Notes under the pieces: generated by a model | Told to the model about the DNA's origin: nothing | The model's input: the letters and a program-made list of their open reading frames with translations, nothing else | The model's database searches: none | Program-made: the position numbers and the translations under genes | Origin: Lachnospira rogosae | GTDB lineage: Bacteria; Bacillota; Clostridia; Lachnospirales; Lachnospiraceae | DNA: 64,000 bases | Assembly: GCF_040096455.1 (NCBI RefSeq) | Contig: NZ_JBBMER010000001.1 | Location: forward strand, 62,001-126,000 | Direction: 5' to 3' | Shown here: positions 8,881 to 17,193 of the stretch, in pieces | Layout of the letters: each line of letters starts with the position of its first letter | Numbering within the stretch: the stretch's first letter is position 1

Positions 8881-10572
8881 ATGATATTAAATGGTTCAGA
8901 GATTATAGTTGAATGCTTAAAAGAACAGGGTGTAGATACTGTATTTGGATACCCAGGTGGAGCCATTCTTAACGTCTATGATGCGTTATATAAGCACTCA
9001 GATGAGATAACACATATCCTTACATCTCACGAACAGGGTGCATCTCACGCCGCAGACGGATATGCGAGAGCAACAGGAAAGGTTGGTGTATGCTTTGCGA
9101 CATCAGGACCTGGTGCCACTAATCTTGTAACAGGTATTGCAACAGCTATGATGGATTCAATTCCAATCGTTGCCATTACATGTAATGTTACACTTCCACT
9201 CCTTGGTAGAGATAGTTTTCAGGAAGTAGATATAGCTGGAATAGTTATGCCGATTACTAAGCACAGCTTTATTGTAAAAGATGTAAAGGATCTTGCTGCT
9301 ACATTAAGAAGAGCCTTTAAGATAGCTAAGGAAGGACGTCCGGGTCCTGTTCTTGTTGATATAACTAAAGATGCAACAGCTAATGAGTGTGATTACATTA
9401 AAGAAACTCCTAAGCCAATTGAGAGAGTTACAGATACAATCACAGAAGAAGATGTAGAAAATGCAGTTGCTATGATTAAAGCTGCTAAGAAGCCATATGT
9501 ATTTGTTGGCGGCGGAGTTATTGCATCAGAAGCTTCGGATGAATTAAGAAAATTCGTTAAAAAGATAGATGCACCTGTATGCGATACACTTATGGGTAAA
9601 GGTGCATTTGATGGTTCAGATCCTCATTATACAGGTATGCTTGGTATGCACGGAACTAAGACATCTAACTTTGGTGTGTCAGAATGTGACCTTCTTATTA
9701 CAATCGGTGCAAGATTTTCTGACAGGGTTACAGGAAATACAAAGAAATTTGCAAAGAATGCGAAAATTCTTCAGTTTGATGTAGATGCGGCTGAGGTTAA
9801 TAAGAATATACATACAGATGCTTCTGTAATAGGTGATGCGGCTGAGATACTAAAGAGAGTTAATGCCAAGCTTGAGCAGTCAGAGCATACAGAATGGATG
9901 GAACATATCAAAAATTATGAAGAAAAGTTCCCTATGAAGTATAGAAAAGATGTTCTTAATGGACCATATATTATGGAAAAGATATATGAGATTACTAACG
10001 GAGATGCAATTATATCTACAGATGTAGGACAGCACCAGATGTGGGCTGCACAGCATTATAAGTTCAAAAGTCCAAGAACACTTCTTACATCAGGTGGACT
10101 TGGCACAATGGGATATGGACTTGGTGCAAGCATAGGTGCTAAGGTTGGCTGTCGTGATAAGGTTGTTATTAATATAGCAGGAGATGGCTGTTTCCGTATG
10201 AATATGAATGAGATTGCAACAGCTACACGTTACAATATTCCAATAATCGAGGTTATATTTAATAATCACGTTCTTGGTATGGTACGCCAGTGGCAGGATC
10301 TTTTCTATGGACAGCGTTATTCTGCAACAGTACTTAACGATCAGGTTGATTTTGTTAAGGTATCAGAAGGTATGGGAGCTAAGGCATACCGTGTAGCAGA
10401 TATAGAAAGCTTTGAGAAGGCTCTTAAAGAAGCTATCGAGCTTAATATACCTTGCGTCATTGAATGTGATATATGCAAAGATGATAAGGTATTCCCTATG
10501 GTTGCACCTGGAGCACCTATATCAGAAGCATTTGACAGAGATGATCTTAATAAAAAGGAGAGTGCTAATTAA
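8881..10572 (+). CDS. ilvB: Acetolactate synthase, catalytic subunit
   Basis: ThDP- and FAD-dependent condensation of pyruvate to acetolactate, or with 2-ketobutyrate to acetohydroxybutyrate. At 563 residues it carries the three expected domains. The N-terminal ThDP domain has HEQGASHAADGYARATG with the catalytic Glu. A central FAD domain follows. The C-terminal ThDP/Mg motif is GDGCFRMNMNEIATATRYN. The ATG follows GAAAGGAAG. No small regulatory subunit (ilvN/ilvH) follows, so it must be encoded elsewhere or be absent. Confidence 0.96.
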   Translation: MILNGSEIIVECLKEQGVDTVFGYPGGAILNVYDALYKHSDEITHILTSHEQGASHAADGYARATGKVGVCFATSGPGATNLVTGIATAMMDSIPIVAITCNVTLPLLGRDSFQEVDIAGIVMPITKHSFIVKDVKDLAATLRRAFKIAKEGRPGPVLVDITKDATANECDYIKETPKPIERVTDTITEEDVENAVAMIKAAKKPYVFVGGGVIASEASDELRKFVKKIDAPVCDTLMGKGAFDGSDPHYTGMLGMHGTKTSNFGVSECDLLITIGARFSDRVTGNTKKFAKNAKILQFDVDAAEVNKNIHTDASVIGDAAEILKRVNAKLEQSEHTEWMEHIKNYEEKFPMKYRKDVLNGPYIMEKIYEITNGDAIISTDVGQHQMWAAQHYKFKSPRTLLTSGGLGTMGYGLGASIGAKVGCRDKVVINIAGDGCFRMNMNEIATATRYNIPIIEVIFNNHVLGMVRQWQDLFYGQRYSATVLNDQVDFVKVSEGMGAKAYRVADIESFEKALKEAIELNIPCVIECDICKDDKVFPMVAPGAPISEAFDRDDLNKKESAN

Positions 10573-10633
10573 GCATCAGCCTTTTGGTATTAAAAAAAGT
10601 ACAGCAAATACTTTATTATGATAAAATATTAAC

Positions 10634-10662
10634 TTGACAGAGCGATTTAGCAGGAATAGAAT
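10634..10662 (+). promoter_or_regulatory. Sigma-A promoter for serC-serA
   Basis: TTGACA (10634-10639), a 17-bp spacer and TAGAAT (10657-10662) form a near-consensus promoter about 100 bp upstream of the serC start. Confidence 0.75.
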
Positions 10663-10763
10663 AAATGTTAATAAATTTTTAATATATTAAGTTATTTTGA
10701 ATATATTTACTTATGATTAAATGTTTATGATTAATTATTGAAATGAATCAGGAGGAAGAGAAA

Positions 10764-11846
10764 GTGGCAAGAGTTTATAACTTTAGTGCAGGTCCAGCAG
10801 TATTACCCGAAGAAGTATTAAGGGAAGCAGCAGATGAGATGTTAGATTACCAGGGTTCTGGTCAGTCGGTTATGGAGATGAGCCATCGTTCCAAGGTTTA
10901 CGATAACATCATCAAAGAAGCTGAAAAAGACTTAAGAGAGCTTATGAATATACCTGACAATTATAAGGTATTATTCCTTCAGGGTGGTGCATCGCAGTTC
11001 TTCGCAGAAGTTCCAATGAACCTTATGAAGAACAAAAAAGCAGCTTATATTATCACTGGCCAGTGGGCTAAGAAAGCATTTAATGAAGCTAAAATCTATG
11101 GTGAGGCTGTTGCTGTAGCTTCCTCAGAGGATAAGACATATTCATACATACCAGATTGTTCAGATCTTGATATTCCAGAGGATGCAGATTATGTATACAT
11201 CTGTGAGAACAACACAATATATGGAACAAAGTATAAGACACTCCCTAATACTAAGGGACATATACTTGTATCAGATGTTTCATCTTGTTTCTTATCAGAA
11301 CCAATTGATGTAACAAAATATGGTGTAGTATACGGCGGAGTTCAGAAGAATATCGGACCTGCTGGTGTTGTTATTGCAATTATCAGAGAAGACCTTATAA
11401 CAGATGATGTACTTCCTGGAACACCAACTATGTTAAAGTGGAAGACACAGGCAGATGCAGATTCTCTTTATAATACACCTCCTTGCTACAATATCTATAT
11501 CTGCGGCAAGGTATTTAAGTGGATTAAGAAGATGGGTGGACTTTCAGCTATGAAAGAACACAATGAAAAGAAGGCTAAAATTCTTTATGATTTCCTTGAT
11601 GAGTCTAAGATGTTTAAGGGAACAGTTGTTAAGGAAGACCGTTCACTTATGAATGTTCCTTTCGTAACAGGTGATAAAGAACTTGATGCTAAATTTGTTA
11701 AAGAAGCAGAAGCGGCTGGATTTGTAAATCTTAAGGGTCACAGAACAGTTGGCGGTATGAGAGCTTCTATCTATAATGCAATGCCAATCGAAGGCGTTGA
11801 GAAGTTAGTTGAATTTATGAAGAAGTTCGAAAAGGAGAATGCCTAA
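10764..11846 (+). CDS. serC: Phosphoserine aminotransferase
   Basis: PLP enzyme making 3-phosphoserine from 3-phosphohydroxypyruvate and glutamate, the second step of serine synthesis. The protein begins MARVYNFSAGPA and is 360 residues, the usual length. Lys195 in YGGVQKNIGPAG is the expected PLP lysine. I chose the GTG at 10764 over the in-frame ATG at 10743, because the AGGAGGA ribosome site lies between them, 7 nt before the GTG. The TAA overlaps the ATG of serA by one base (TAATG), so the two are translationally coupled. Confidence 0.96.
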   Translation: MARVYNFSAGPAVLPEEVLREAADEMLDYQGSGQSVMEMSHRSKVYDNIIKEAEKDLRELMNIPDNYKVLFLQGGASQFFAEVPMNLMKNKKAAYIITGQWAKKAFNEAKIYGEAVAVASSEDKTYSYIPDCSDLDIPEDADYVYICENNTIYGTKYKTLPNTKGHILVSDVSSCFLSEPIDVTKYGVVYGGVQKNIGPAGVVIAIIREDLITDDVLPGTPTMLKWKTQADADSLYNTPPCYNIYICGKVFKWIKKMGGLSAMKEHNEKKAKILYDFLDESKMFKGTVVKEDRSLMNVPFVTGDKELDAKFVKEAEAAGFVNLKGHRTVGGMRASIYNAMPIEGVEKLVEFMKKFEKENA

Positions 11847-13009
11847 TGATTAACGTAAATTGTCTTAATAATATAGCTTCTGTAGGTCTTGACCTTTTCT
11901 CAAGCGATTATAATGCTAATGCAGCATTTGAAGAAGCGGATGCAGTACTTGTAAGAAGTGCTAAGATGCACGATATGGAATTACCAGATAATCTTCTTGC
12001 TATAGCAAGAGCTGGAGCTGGTGTTAATAATATTCCACTTGATAAATGTGCAGATAAGGGTATCGTTGTATTTAATACACCAGGTGCTAATGCTAATGCG
12101 GTTAAGGAACACGTTCTTGCAGCTTTACTTTTAGCTTCAAGAGATTTACTTGGCGGTATCAAGTGGGTAGAAGATAATAAAGATGATGCAGATATTGCAA
12201 AGTCAGCAGAAAAGGTTAAGAAAGCATTTGCTGGTAAGGAAATCAAAGGCAAGAAGCTTGGTGTTATCGGACTTGGTGCTATCGGACAGCTAGTTGCTAA
12301 TGCAGCTATAAGCCTTGGAATGGAAGTATATGGATATGACCCATATCTTTCAGTTAATGCAGCCTGGAATCTTTCAAGCGAAGTTAAGCATATTGTTAAT
12401 GTTGAGGATATATACAAGGAATGTGATTATATCACAATCCATGTGCCAGCACTTGATAGTACTAAGGGCATGATTAATAAGGCAGCATTTGATATGATGA
12501 AGAAGGGTACAGTCGTTGTTAATTGTGCAAGAGATGTACTTGTTGATGAGCCAGCTATTCTTGATGCTATTAAGTCTGGCAAGGTTGCTAAGTATGTTAC
12601 AGATTTTCCTAATACAACAACAGCAGGTCAGGAAGGTGTTATTGTACTTCCTCATCTTGGTGCTTCAACTGAAGAAGCAGAGGATAACTGTGCTGTTATG
12701 GCAGTTAAGGAATTAAGAAACTACATAGAGAACGGTAATATTGTTAATTCTGTTAATTATCCTAACTGTGATTGTGGCGTATGTACATCAGCAGGAAGAG
12801 TTACAGTATGCCATAAGAATGTTCCAGCAATCATAAGCAAGCTTACAAGCGTTATGGGTGATGCAGGTATTAATATCGAATCTATGGATAACAAGTCAAG
12901 AGGAGATTATGCTTACTCTGTTCTTGATACAGGTTCAGCTATCACAGAAGATGTAACAGCTAAGCTTTCAGCTATAGATGGTGTTATTAAGGTAAGAGTT
13001 GTTAAGTAA
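11846..13009 (+). CDS. serA: D-3-phosphoglycerate dehydrogenase with C-terminal ACT domain
   Basis: First step of serine synthesis: NAD-linked oxidation of 3-phosphoglycerate. At 387 residues it is the short form: a substrate/NAD bilobed core with GVIGLGAIGQL (Rossmann, near residue 140), the catalytic stretch VVNCARDVLVDE and PHLGASTEEAE. An ACT domain follows from about residue 315 (VPAIISKLTSVMGDAGINIES), the usual seat of serine feedback. A cysteine-rich joint (NCDCGVC) precedes the ACT domain. It is coupled to serC by a one-base overlap and followed by a terminator. Confidence 0.95.
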   Translation: MINVNCLNNIASVGLDLFSSDYNANAAFEEADAVLVRSAKMHDMELPDNLLAIARAGAGVNNIPLDKCADKGIVVFNTPGANANAVKEHVLAALLLASRDLLGGIKWVEDNKDDADIAKSAEKVKKAFAGKEIKGKKLGVIGLGAIGQLVANAAISLGMEVYGYDPYLSVNAAWNLSSEVKHIVNVEDIYKECDYITIHVPALDSTKGMINKAAFDMMKKGTVVVNCARDVLVDEPAILDAIKSGKVAKYVTDFPNTTTAGQEGVIVLPHLGASTEEAEDNCAVMAVKELRNYIENGNIVNSVNYPNCDCGVCTSAGRVTVCHKNVPAIISKLTSVMGDAGINIESMDNKSRGDYAYSVLDTGSAITEDVTAKLSAIDGVIKVRVVK

Positions 13010-13078
13010 TTACAAAACTTAGCAGCAACAATTTATTCTGGATAATTAAGAATAATAAATGTTATATAATTTATTTTG

Positions 13079-13112
13079 GCAGGTGTGAAATTCGTTTTGC
13101 ACCTGCTTTTTT
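13079..13112 (+). terminator. Rho-independent terminator after serA
   Basis: GCAGGTG (13079-13085) pairs with CACCTGC (13100-13106), plus a T-G closing pair, followed by six T residues. Confidence 0.93.
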
Positions 13113-13149
13113 CCTGCATAGTAGTGTGAAATGCCGAAATCGTTTCTGC

Positions 13150-13176
13150 TTGCATAATAGTGCGTGGCGGTATAAT
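13150..13176 (+). promoter_or_regulatory. Possible promoter in the serA-hydrogenase gap
   Basis: TTGCAT (13150-13155) and TATAAT (13171-13176) are separated by 15 bp, slightly short for sigma-A. A second TATAAT at 13363-13368 has no well-spaced -35. Either could drive the hydrogenase genes. The 520-bp gap (13010-13530) otherwise holds the serA terminator, a Rex-like site and a tandem duplication. Confidence 0.3.
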
Positions 13177-13313
13177 ATTAGATTAAGTTAATTGTATGGT
13201 GTATTTATAGTGATATCGTGTATTATATGGATAATAAGGTGTTTAGTTGTAAAAGTTTGCAGGACAGCACATTGTATTAAGAATTGTATGTAAAATATGG
13301 TATTTGTGTTGGT

Positions 13314-13331
13314 TTGTTAAAGAAATAACCT
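13314..13331. promoter_or_regulatory. Rex-like operator upstream of the hydrogenase genes
   Basis: TTGTTAA-AGAA-ATAACCT matches the Rex consensus TTGTTAANNNNTTAACAA in the whole left half and 4 of 7 bases of the right half. It lies just before a TATAAT at 13363. Rex is an NADH/NAD-sensing repressor known to control hydrogenase and fermentation genes in clostridia. This is a sequence match only. Confidence 0.35.
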
Positions 13332-13406
13332 TTGTTGTCAATTATTAATGGTAATGTTACACTATAATAGATTGGATATAGAAGAAAGCTGCAATGATGA
13401 TATCAG

Positions 13407-13478
13407 ATTATATATTGATATTAAATGATACATTGGTGTCTAATTATATGTTGATATTAAGAGGTATATTGATGTCGG
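13407..13478. repeat. 36-nt imperfect tandem duplication before the hydrogenase genes
   Basis: Two adjacent 36-nt units (13407-13442 and 13443-13478) begin ATTATAT and share TTGATATTAA and ATTG-TGTC. By eye about 28 of 36 positions agree. It ends about 50 nt before the chosen start codon and contains no ORF. Confidence 0.6.
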
Positions 13479-13530
13479 ATTGCAGATTGAAAGCAGTAAT
13501 ATTATTATAGAAAGCGAGGTCTATTTATTA

Positions 13531-15381
13531 GTGAGTAGATTAACGATATTAACTAAAGATAAGGCTCAGGTTACAATGGAGTCTTTGTATCAGGATCTTG
13601 AAAGACGAATTGTAGCCAGTCCTCCTGGGCTTTGTCCAGTTGACCTTACAAGGTCATTTATAAAAATGTGTCTTGCACAGTCGTGTGGTAAATGTGTTCC
13701 CTGCCGTGTAGGCTTAAGACAGCTTGCAAGACTTTTTGATAATGTTCTTGATGGTGAGGCAAATGAGGAGACAGTAGAGAATATTAAGCTTACAGCAGAA
13801 GGTATATATTATTCAGCAGACTGTGCAATTGGATATGAAGCTGCAAAGCTTGCATTAAAGTCAGTTGATGGCTGTATAGATGATTTTGAATCACATATAC
13901 ATAATGGTTTCTGTTCATGCAACAGTAACCAGCCGGTTGCTTGTGTTAAGTCATGTCCTGCAGGTGTTGATATTCCAGGTTACATAGCACTTGTACAGCA
14001 GGGAAGATATGCTGATGCGGTAAGACTTATAAGAAGGGATAACCCAATGCCAACAACCTGTGCTTATATATGTGAGCACCCTTGTGAGAACAGATGTAAA
14101 AGAACAATTATAGATGCACCTGTTAATATCCGTGGACTTAAGAAAATGGCTGTTGATAATTCAGGTATTGTTCCGGTTCCAGAATGTGAAGCACCGACAG
14201 GCAAGAAGGTTGCTATTATCGGTGGCGGACCGGGTGGTCTTAGTGCGGCTTATTATCTTGCACTTATGGGACATAAGGTTACTATATTTGAGCAGAGAAA
14301 GCAGCTTGGCGGAATGTTAAGATATGGTATTCCTAATTATAGATTTCCAAGAAAGAAGCTTGACGAGGAAATTGACTCAATACTTTCAACAGGAATAGAA
14401 GTTAAGAAGAATATAAGCGTAGGAAAGGATATATCATTTGATGATATAACCAAAGAATACGATGCTACATACATATCAATTGGAGCACACGCTGATAAAA
14501 AGATTGGTATAGAAGGCGAGGATGCCAAGAGCGGCATTACATCTGCTGTAGAGATGCTTCGTGCTATCGGTGATGGAGATATGCCAGATTATACAGGCAA
14601 GAAGGTTATCGTTATCGGTGGTGGTAACGTGGCAATGGACGTTGCCCGTTCTTCAATAAGACTTGGTGCGAGCAAGGTAAGCATTGTATACAGAAGACGT
14701 AAAGCAGATATGACTGCCCTTGAAGAAGAAGTTGAGGGTGCAGAGGCGGAAGGCTGTGATGTTCTTGAACTTATGTCACCAGTGCGTATTAAGCAGGACG
14801 AAGAAGGTAATGCTATAGGACTTATTGTAAAGCCACAGATGATATCAAGGGTTTCACACGGACGACCAGCTCCTAAGGCAGCGGCTAAAGATGAGGTTTT
14901 ATTAGAAAGTGACCTTATAGTTGTTGCTATCGGACAAGGTATAGAGACTAAGAGCTTCGAGGAACACGGTATTAAGGTTCAGAGAGGTGTTATATCAGCA
15001 CTTAATACAGGTAATATTACACCACAGGACGGAGAAATGTCTGAGGGTGTCTTTGCAGGTGGTGACTGTGTAACTGGACCAGCGACAGTTATTAAGGCTA
15101 TTGCGGCAGGTAAAGTTGCGGCGGCTAATATAGATGAATATTTAGGATTTAACCACGAGATTACATGTGATGTTGAAATTCCGTATGCAAGCAATGAAGA
15201 TAAGGTTGCCTGTGGAAGAGTTGAGGTTGCGTTAAGAGATGCGGCAGAAAGAAAGAATGATTTTGAGCCAATCGAATATGGATTTTCTTGTGAGGAAGCG
15301 TGTCAGGAGGCTGGACGCTGTCTAAGATGTGACCATTTTGGATTTGGAGCATTCAGAGGAGGCAGAGAAGAACAATGGTAA
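13531..15381 (+). CDS. NAD(P)-linked GltD-like flavoprotein with NuoF-type iron-sulfur domain (hydrogenase partner)
   Basis: A 616-residue electron-transfer subunit. Residues about 1-130 are a NuoF/HydB C-terminal iron-sulfur domain: C52, C55 and C58 in CGKCVPC plus C98 in SADCAIG. The FMN/NADH part of NuoF is absent. Then comes a GltD-type module: a cysteine-rich segment (CVKSCPAGVDIPG, CEHPCENRC), an FAD site (GGGPGG, 231-236) and an NAD(P) site (GGGN, 363-366). It overlaps the hydrogenase gene by 7 bp. I infer that it passes electrons between NAD(P)H and the hydrogenase. I chose the GTG at 13531 (AAAGCGAGG 11 nt upstream, family-like start VSRLTI). A TTG at 13480 is possible but lies just past a duplicated tract. 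Confidence 0.85.
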   Translation: MSRLTILTKDKAQVTMESLYQDLERRIVASPPGLCPVDLTRSFIKMCLAQSCGKCVPCRVGLRQLARLFDNVLDGEANEETVENIKLTAEGIYYSADCAIGYEAAKLALKSVDGCIDDFESHIHNGFCSCNSNQPVACVKSCPAGVDIPGYIALVQQGRYADAVRLIRRDNPMPTTCAYICEHPCENRCKRTIIDAPVNIRGLKKMAVDNSGIVPVPECEAPTGKKVAIIGGGPGGLSAAYYLALMGHKVTIFEQRKQLGGMLRYGIPNYRFPRKKLDEEIDSILSTGIEVKKNISVGKDISFDDITKEYDATYISIGAHADKKIGIEGEDAKSGITSAVEMLRAIGDGDMPDYTGKKVIVIGGGNVAMDVARSSIRLGASKVSIVYRRRKADMTALEEEVEGAEAEGCDVLELMSPVRIKQDEEGNAIGLIVKPQMISRVSHGRPAPKAAAKDEVLLESDLIVVAIGQGIETKSFEEHGIKVQRGVISALNTGNITPQDGEMSEGVFAGGDCVTGPATVIKAIAAGKVAAANIDEYLGFNHEITCDVEIPYASNEDKVACGRVEVALRDAAERKNDFEPIEYGFSCEEACQEAGRCLRCDHFGFGAFRGGREEQW

Positions 15382-17063
15382 ATGCAACAATTAATGGTAT
15401 AGCTATATCAGTAGAAGATGGTACAACTATCCTTGAAGCTGCAAGAAAAGTAGGCGTTGAGATACCTACACTCTGCTATCTTAAGGAAGTTAATGAAATA
15501 GGTGCGTGCCGTGTGTGCGTTGTTGAGGTTGAGGGACAGGACAGATGTGTTACGGCGTGCAATAATGTTGTTCAGGAAGGTATGGTTATCCGTACTAACA
15601 CAAGAAAGGTACGTACAACAAGAAAGACTAATGTTAAGTTTATACTTTCACAGCACGATTATGAATGTGCTTCCTGTGTAAGAAGCGGTAACTGTACATT
15701 ACAGTCACTTGCCAATGAACTTAATATATCTGAGATGCCTTATGACTCTATTCTTGAAAAGAATAAATGGGATAAGACATTTCCACTTATAAGAGAGAAT
15801 AACAAATGTATCAAATGTATGCGTTGTGTACAGATATGTGATAATGTGCAGGGTATGCACATATGGGATGTGGTTAATACAGGTTCAAGAACAACTGTAA
15901 ATGTGGCTAAGAACAGGCTTATTCAGGAGACTAACTGTACTCTTTGTGGACAGTGCGTTGTGAACTGTCCGGTAGGTGCATTAAGGGAAAGAGATGATGT
16001 AGGCCGTGTTCTTGATGCAGTTGAAGATGAGAATATTATAACAGTCGTTCAGATAGCACCAGCTGTAAGAACAGCGTGGGGTGAAGGCTTTGGACTTTCT
16101 AAAGATTTCGCAACAGCCAAAAGACTTGTTGCAGGACTTAGAAGGATTGGCTTTGATTACATATTTGATACAACATTTTCAGCAGATCTTACTATTATGG
16201 AGGAGGGAAGCGAACTTCTTGAAAGACTTCCAGAGATTAAGGAGTCAGGACTTCCAATGTTTACATCGTGCTGTCCGGGCTGGGTCAACTTTATAAAGAA
16301 GGAATATCCTCAGTATGTGGACAGGCTTTCAACAGCAAAGTCACCACAGCAGATGTTTGGAGCGGTGACTAAGTCATATTATGCAGAAAAGCTGGGCGTA
16401 GAGCCTGAAAGAATATTCTGTGTATCACTTATGCCTTGTCTTGCCAAGAAAGATGAATGTACATGGGATAATGGTAAAGATGTTGATGCGGTTCTTACTA
16501 CAAGAGAAGTGGAACGTATGTTAAAGTCTTTCTTTATAAAAGTTCAGGAACTTGAGGAAGAAGAATTTGACGACCCATTAGGTGTAGGAAGCGGAGCAGG
16601 TGTTATATTTGGTGCTACAGGCGGAGTTATGGAAGCCGCACTTAGAAGTGCTTATTACCTTGTTAATAAGACTAATCCAGAACCTGATGCTTTCCAGTGT
16701 GTAAGAGGTCTTGACGGCTGGAAGGAAGCTAAGTTTACAATTAATGGCAATATACTTAAGGTTGCGGTTGCAAGCAGTCTTTCTAATGCAAGAAAGCTTA
16801 TGGAAGCTATTGCAACAGGCAAGGCACATTATGACTTTGTTGAAGTTATGGCTTGTCCTGGTGGATGTATTAATGGTGGTGGACAGCCTATTAAAGATGA
16901 TGATAACAAAGTAGCCAATAGAAGCAAGGTGCTTTATGGACTTGATAAAGTGAATAATCTCAGATTTTCACACGAAAATCCATCAGTAATGCAGTGCTAC
17001 AAAGATTATTTTGGTGAGCCATTATCACACAAGGCACACGAATTATTACATATCAGCCATTAG
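15375..17063 (+). CDS. [FeFe]-hydrogenase, catalytic subunit (group A, GltD-linked)
   Basis: Reversible H2 production/oxidation, 562 residues. From the N-terminus there is a 2Fe-2S ferredoxin domain (CYLKEVNEIGACRVC), then a His-ligated 4Fe-4S motif (HDYECASCVRSGNC). Two 4Fe-4S motifs follow (CIKCMRCVQIC, CTLCGQCVVNC), then the H-cluster domain. All three H-cluster signatures are intact: TSCCPGW (297-303), MPCLAKKDE (353-361) and MACPGGCINGGGQP (from 492). The enzyme should be active. Overlap with the upstream GltD-like gene indicates a stoichiometric complex. The layout matches the glutamate-synthase-linked group A2 of hydrogenase classifications. Maturases hydEFG are not in the window. Confidence 0.95.
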   Translation: MVNATINGIAISVEDGTTILEAARKVGVEIPTLCYLKEVNEIGACRVCVVEVEGQDRCVTACNNVVQEGMVIRTNTRKVRTTRKTNVKFILSQHDYECASCVRSGNCTLQSLANELNISEMPYDSILEKNKWDKTFPLIRENNKCIKCMRCVQICDNVQGMHIWDVVNTGSRTTVNVAKNRLIQETNCTLCGQCVVNCPVGALRERDDVGRVLDAVEDENIITVVQIAPAVRTAWGEGFGLSKDFATAKRLVAGLRRIGFDYIFDTTFSADLTIMEEGSELLERLPEIKESGLPMFTSCCPGWVNFIKKEYPQYVDRLSTAKSPQQMFGAVTKSYYAEKLGVEPERIFCVSLMPCLAKKDECTWDNGKDVDAVLTTREVERMLKSFFIKVQELEEEEFDDPLGVGSGAGVIFGATGGVMEAALRSAYYLVNKTNPEPDAFQCVRGLDGWKEAKFTINGNILKVAVASSLSNARKLMEAIATGKAHYDFVEVMACPGGCINGGGQPIKDDDNKVANRSKVLYGLDKVNNLRFSHENPSVMQCYKDYFGEPLSHKAHELLHISH

Positions 17064-17162
17064 GTAAAGTGACACTACCTGTGTATTTGTATAATATGTT
17101 ATACGAATTATTGATATACAATGCTAGTATGAATAAGATAATTAAGTATAAAATAAGATAAA

Positions 17163-17179
17163 GCCCTGTTATGCAGGGC
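17163..17179 (+). promoter_or_regulatory. GC-rich hairpin just before the DUF1015 ribosome site
   Basis: GCCCTG (17163-17168) pairs with CAGGGC (17174-17179) around TTATG, without a T-run. It ends only a few bases before the GGAGGC ribosome site. It may protect the 5' end of the mRNA or tune translation. A terminator is unlikely. Confidence 0.5.
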
Positions 17180-17193
17180 AGATTGGAGGCAGT

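Noticed and set aside
8211..8966. Long minus-strand ORF of 251 residues
   Set aside because: It is the antisense shadow of ilvD and the start of ilvB, with Ser/Pro/Ile-rich composition and no ribosome site.
10573..10763. ilvN/ilvH small subunit after ilvB
   Set aside because: The 191-bp gap has no ORF of suitable length; it holds only the serC promoter and ribosome site.
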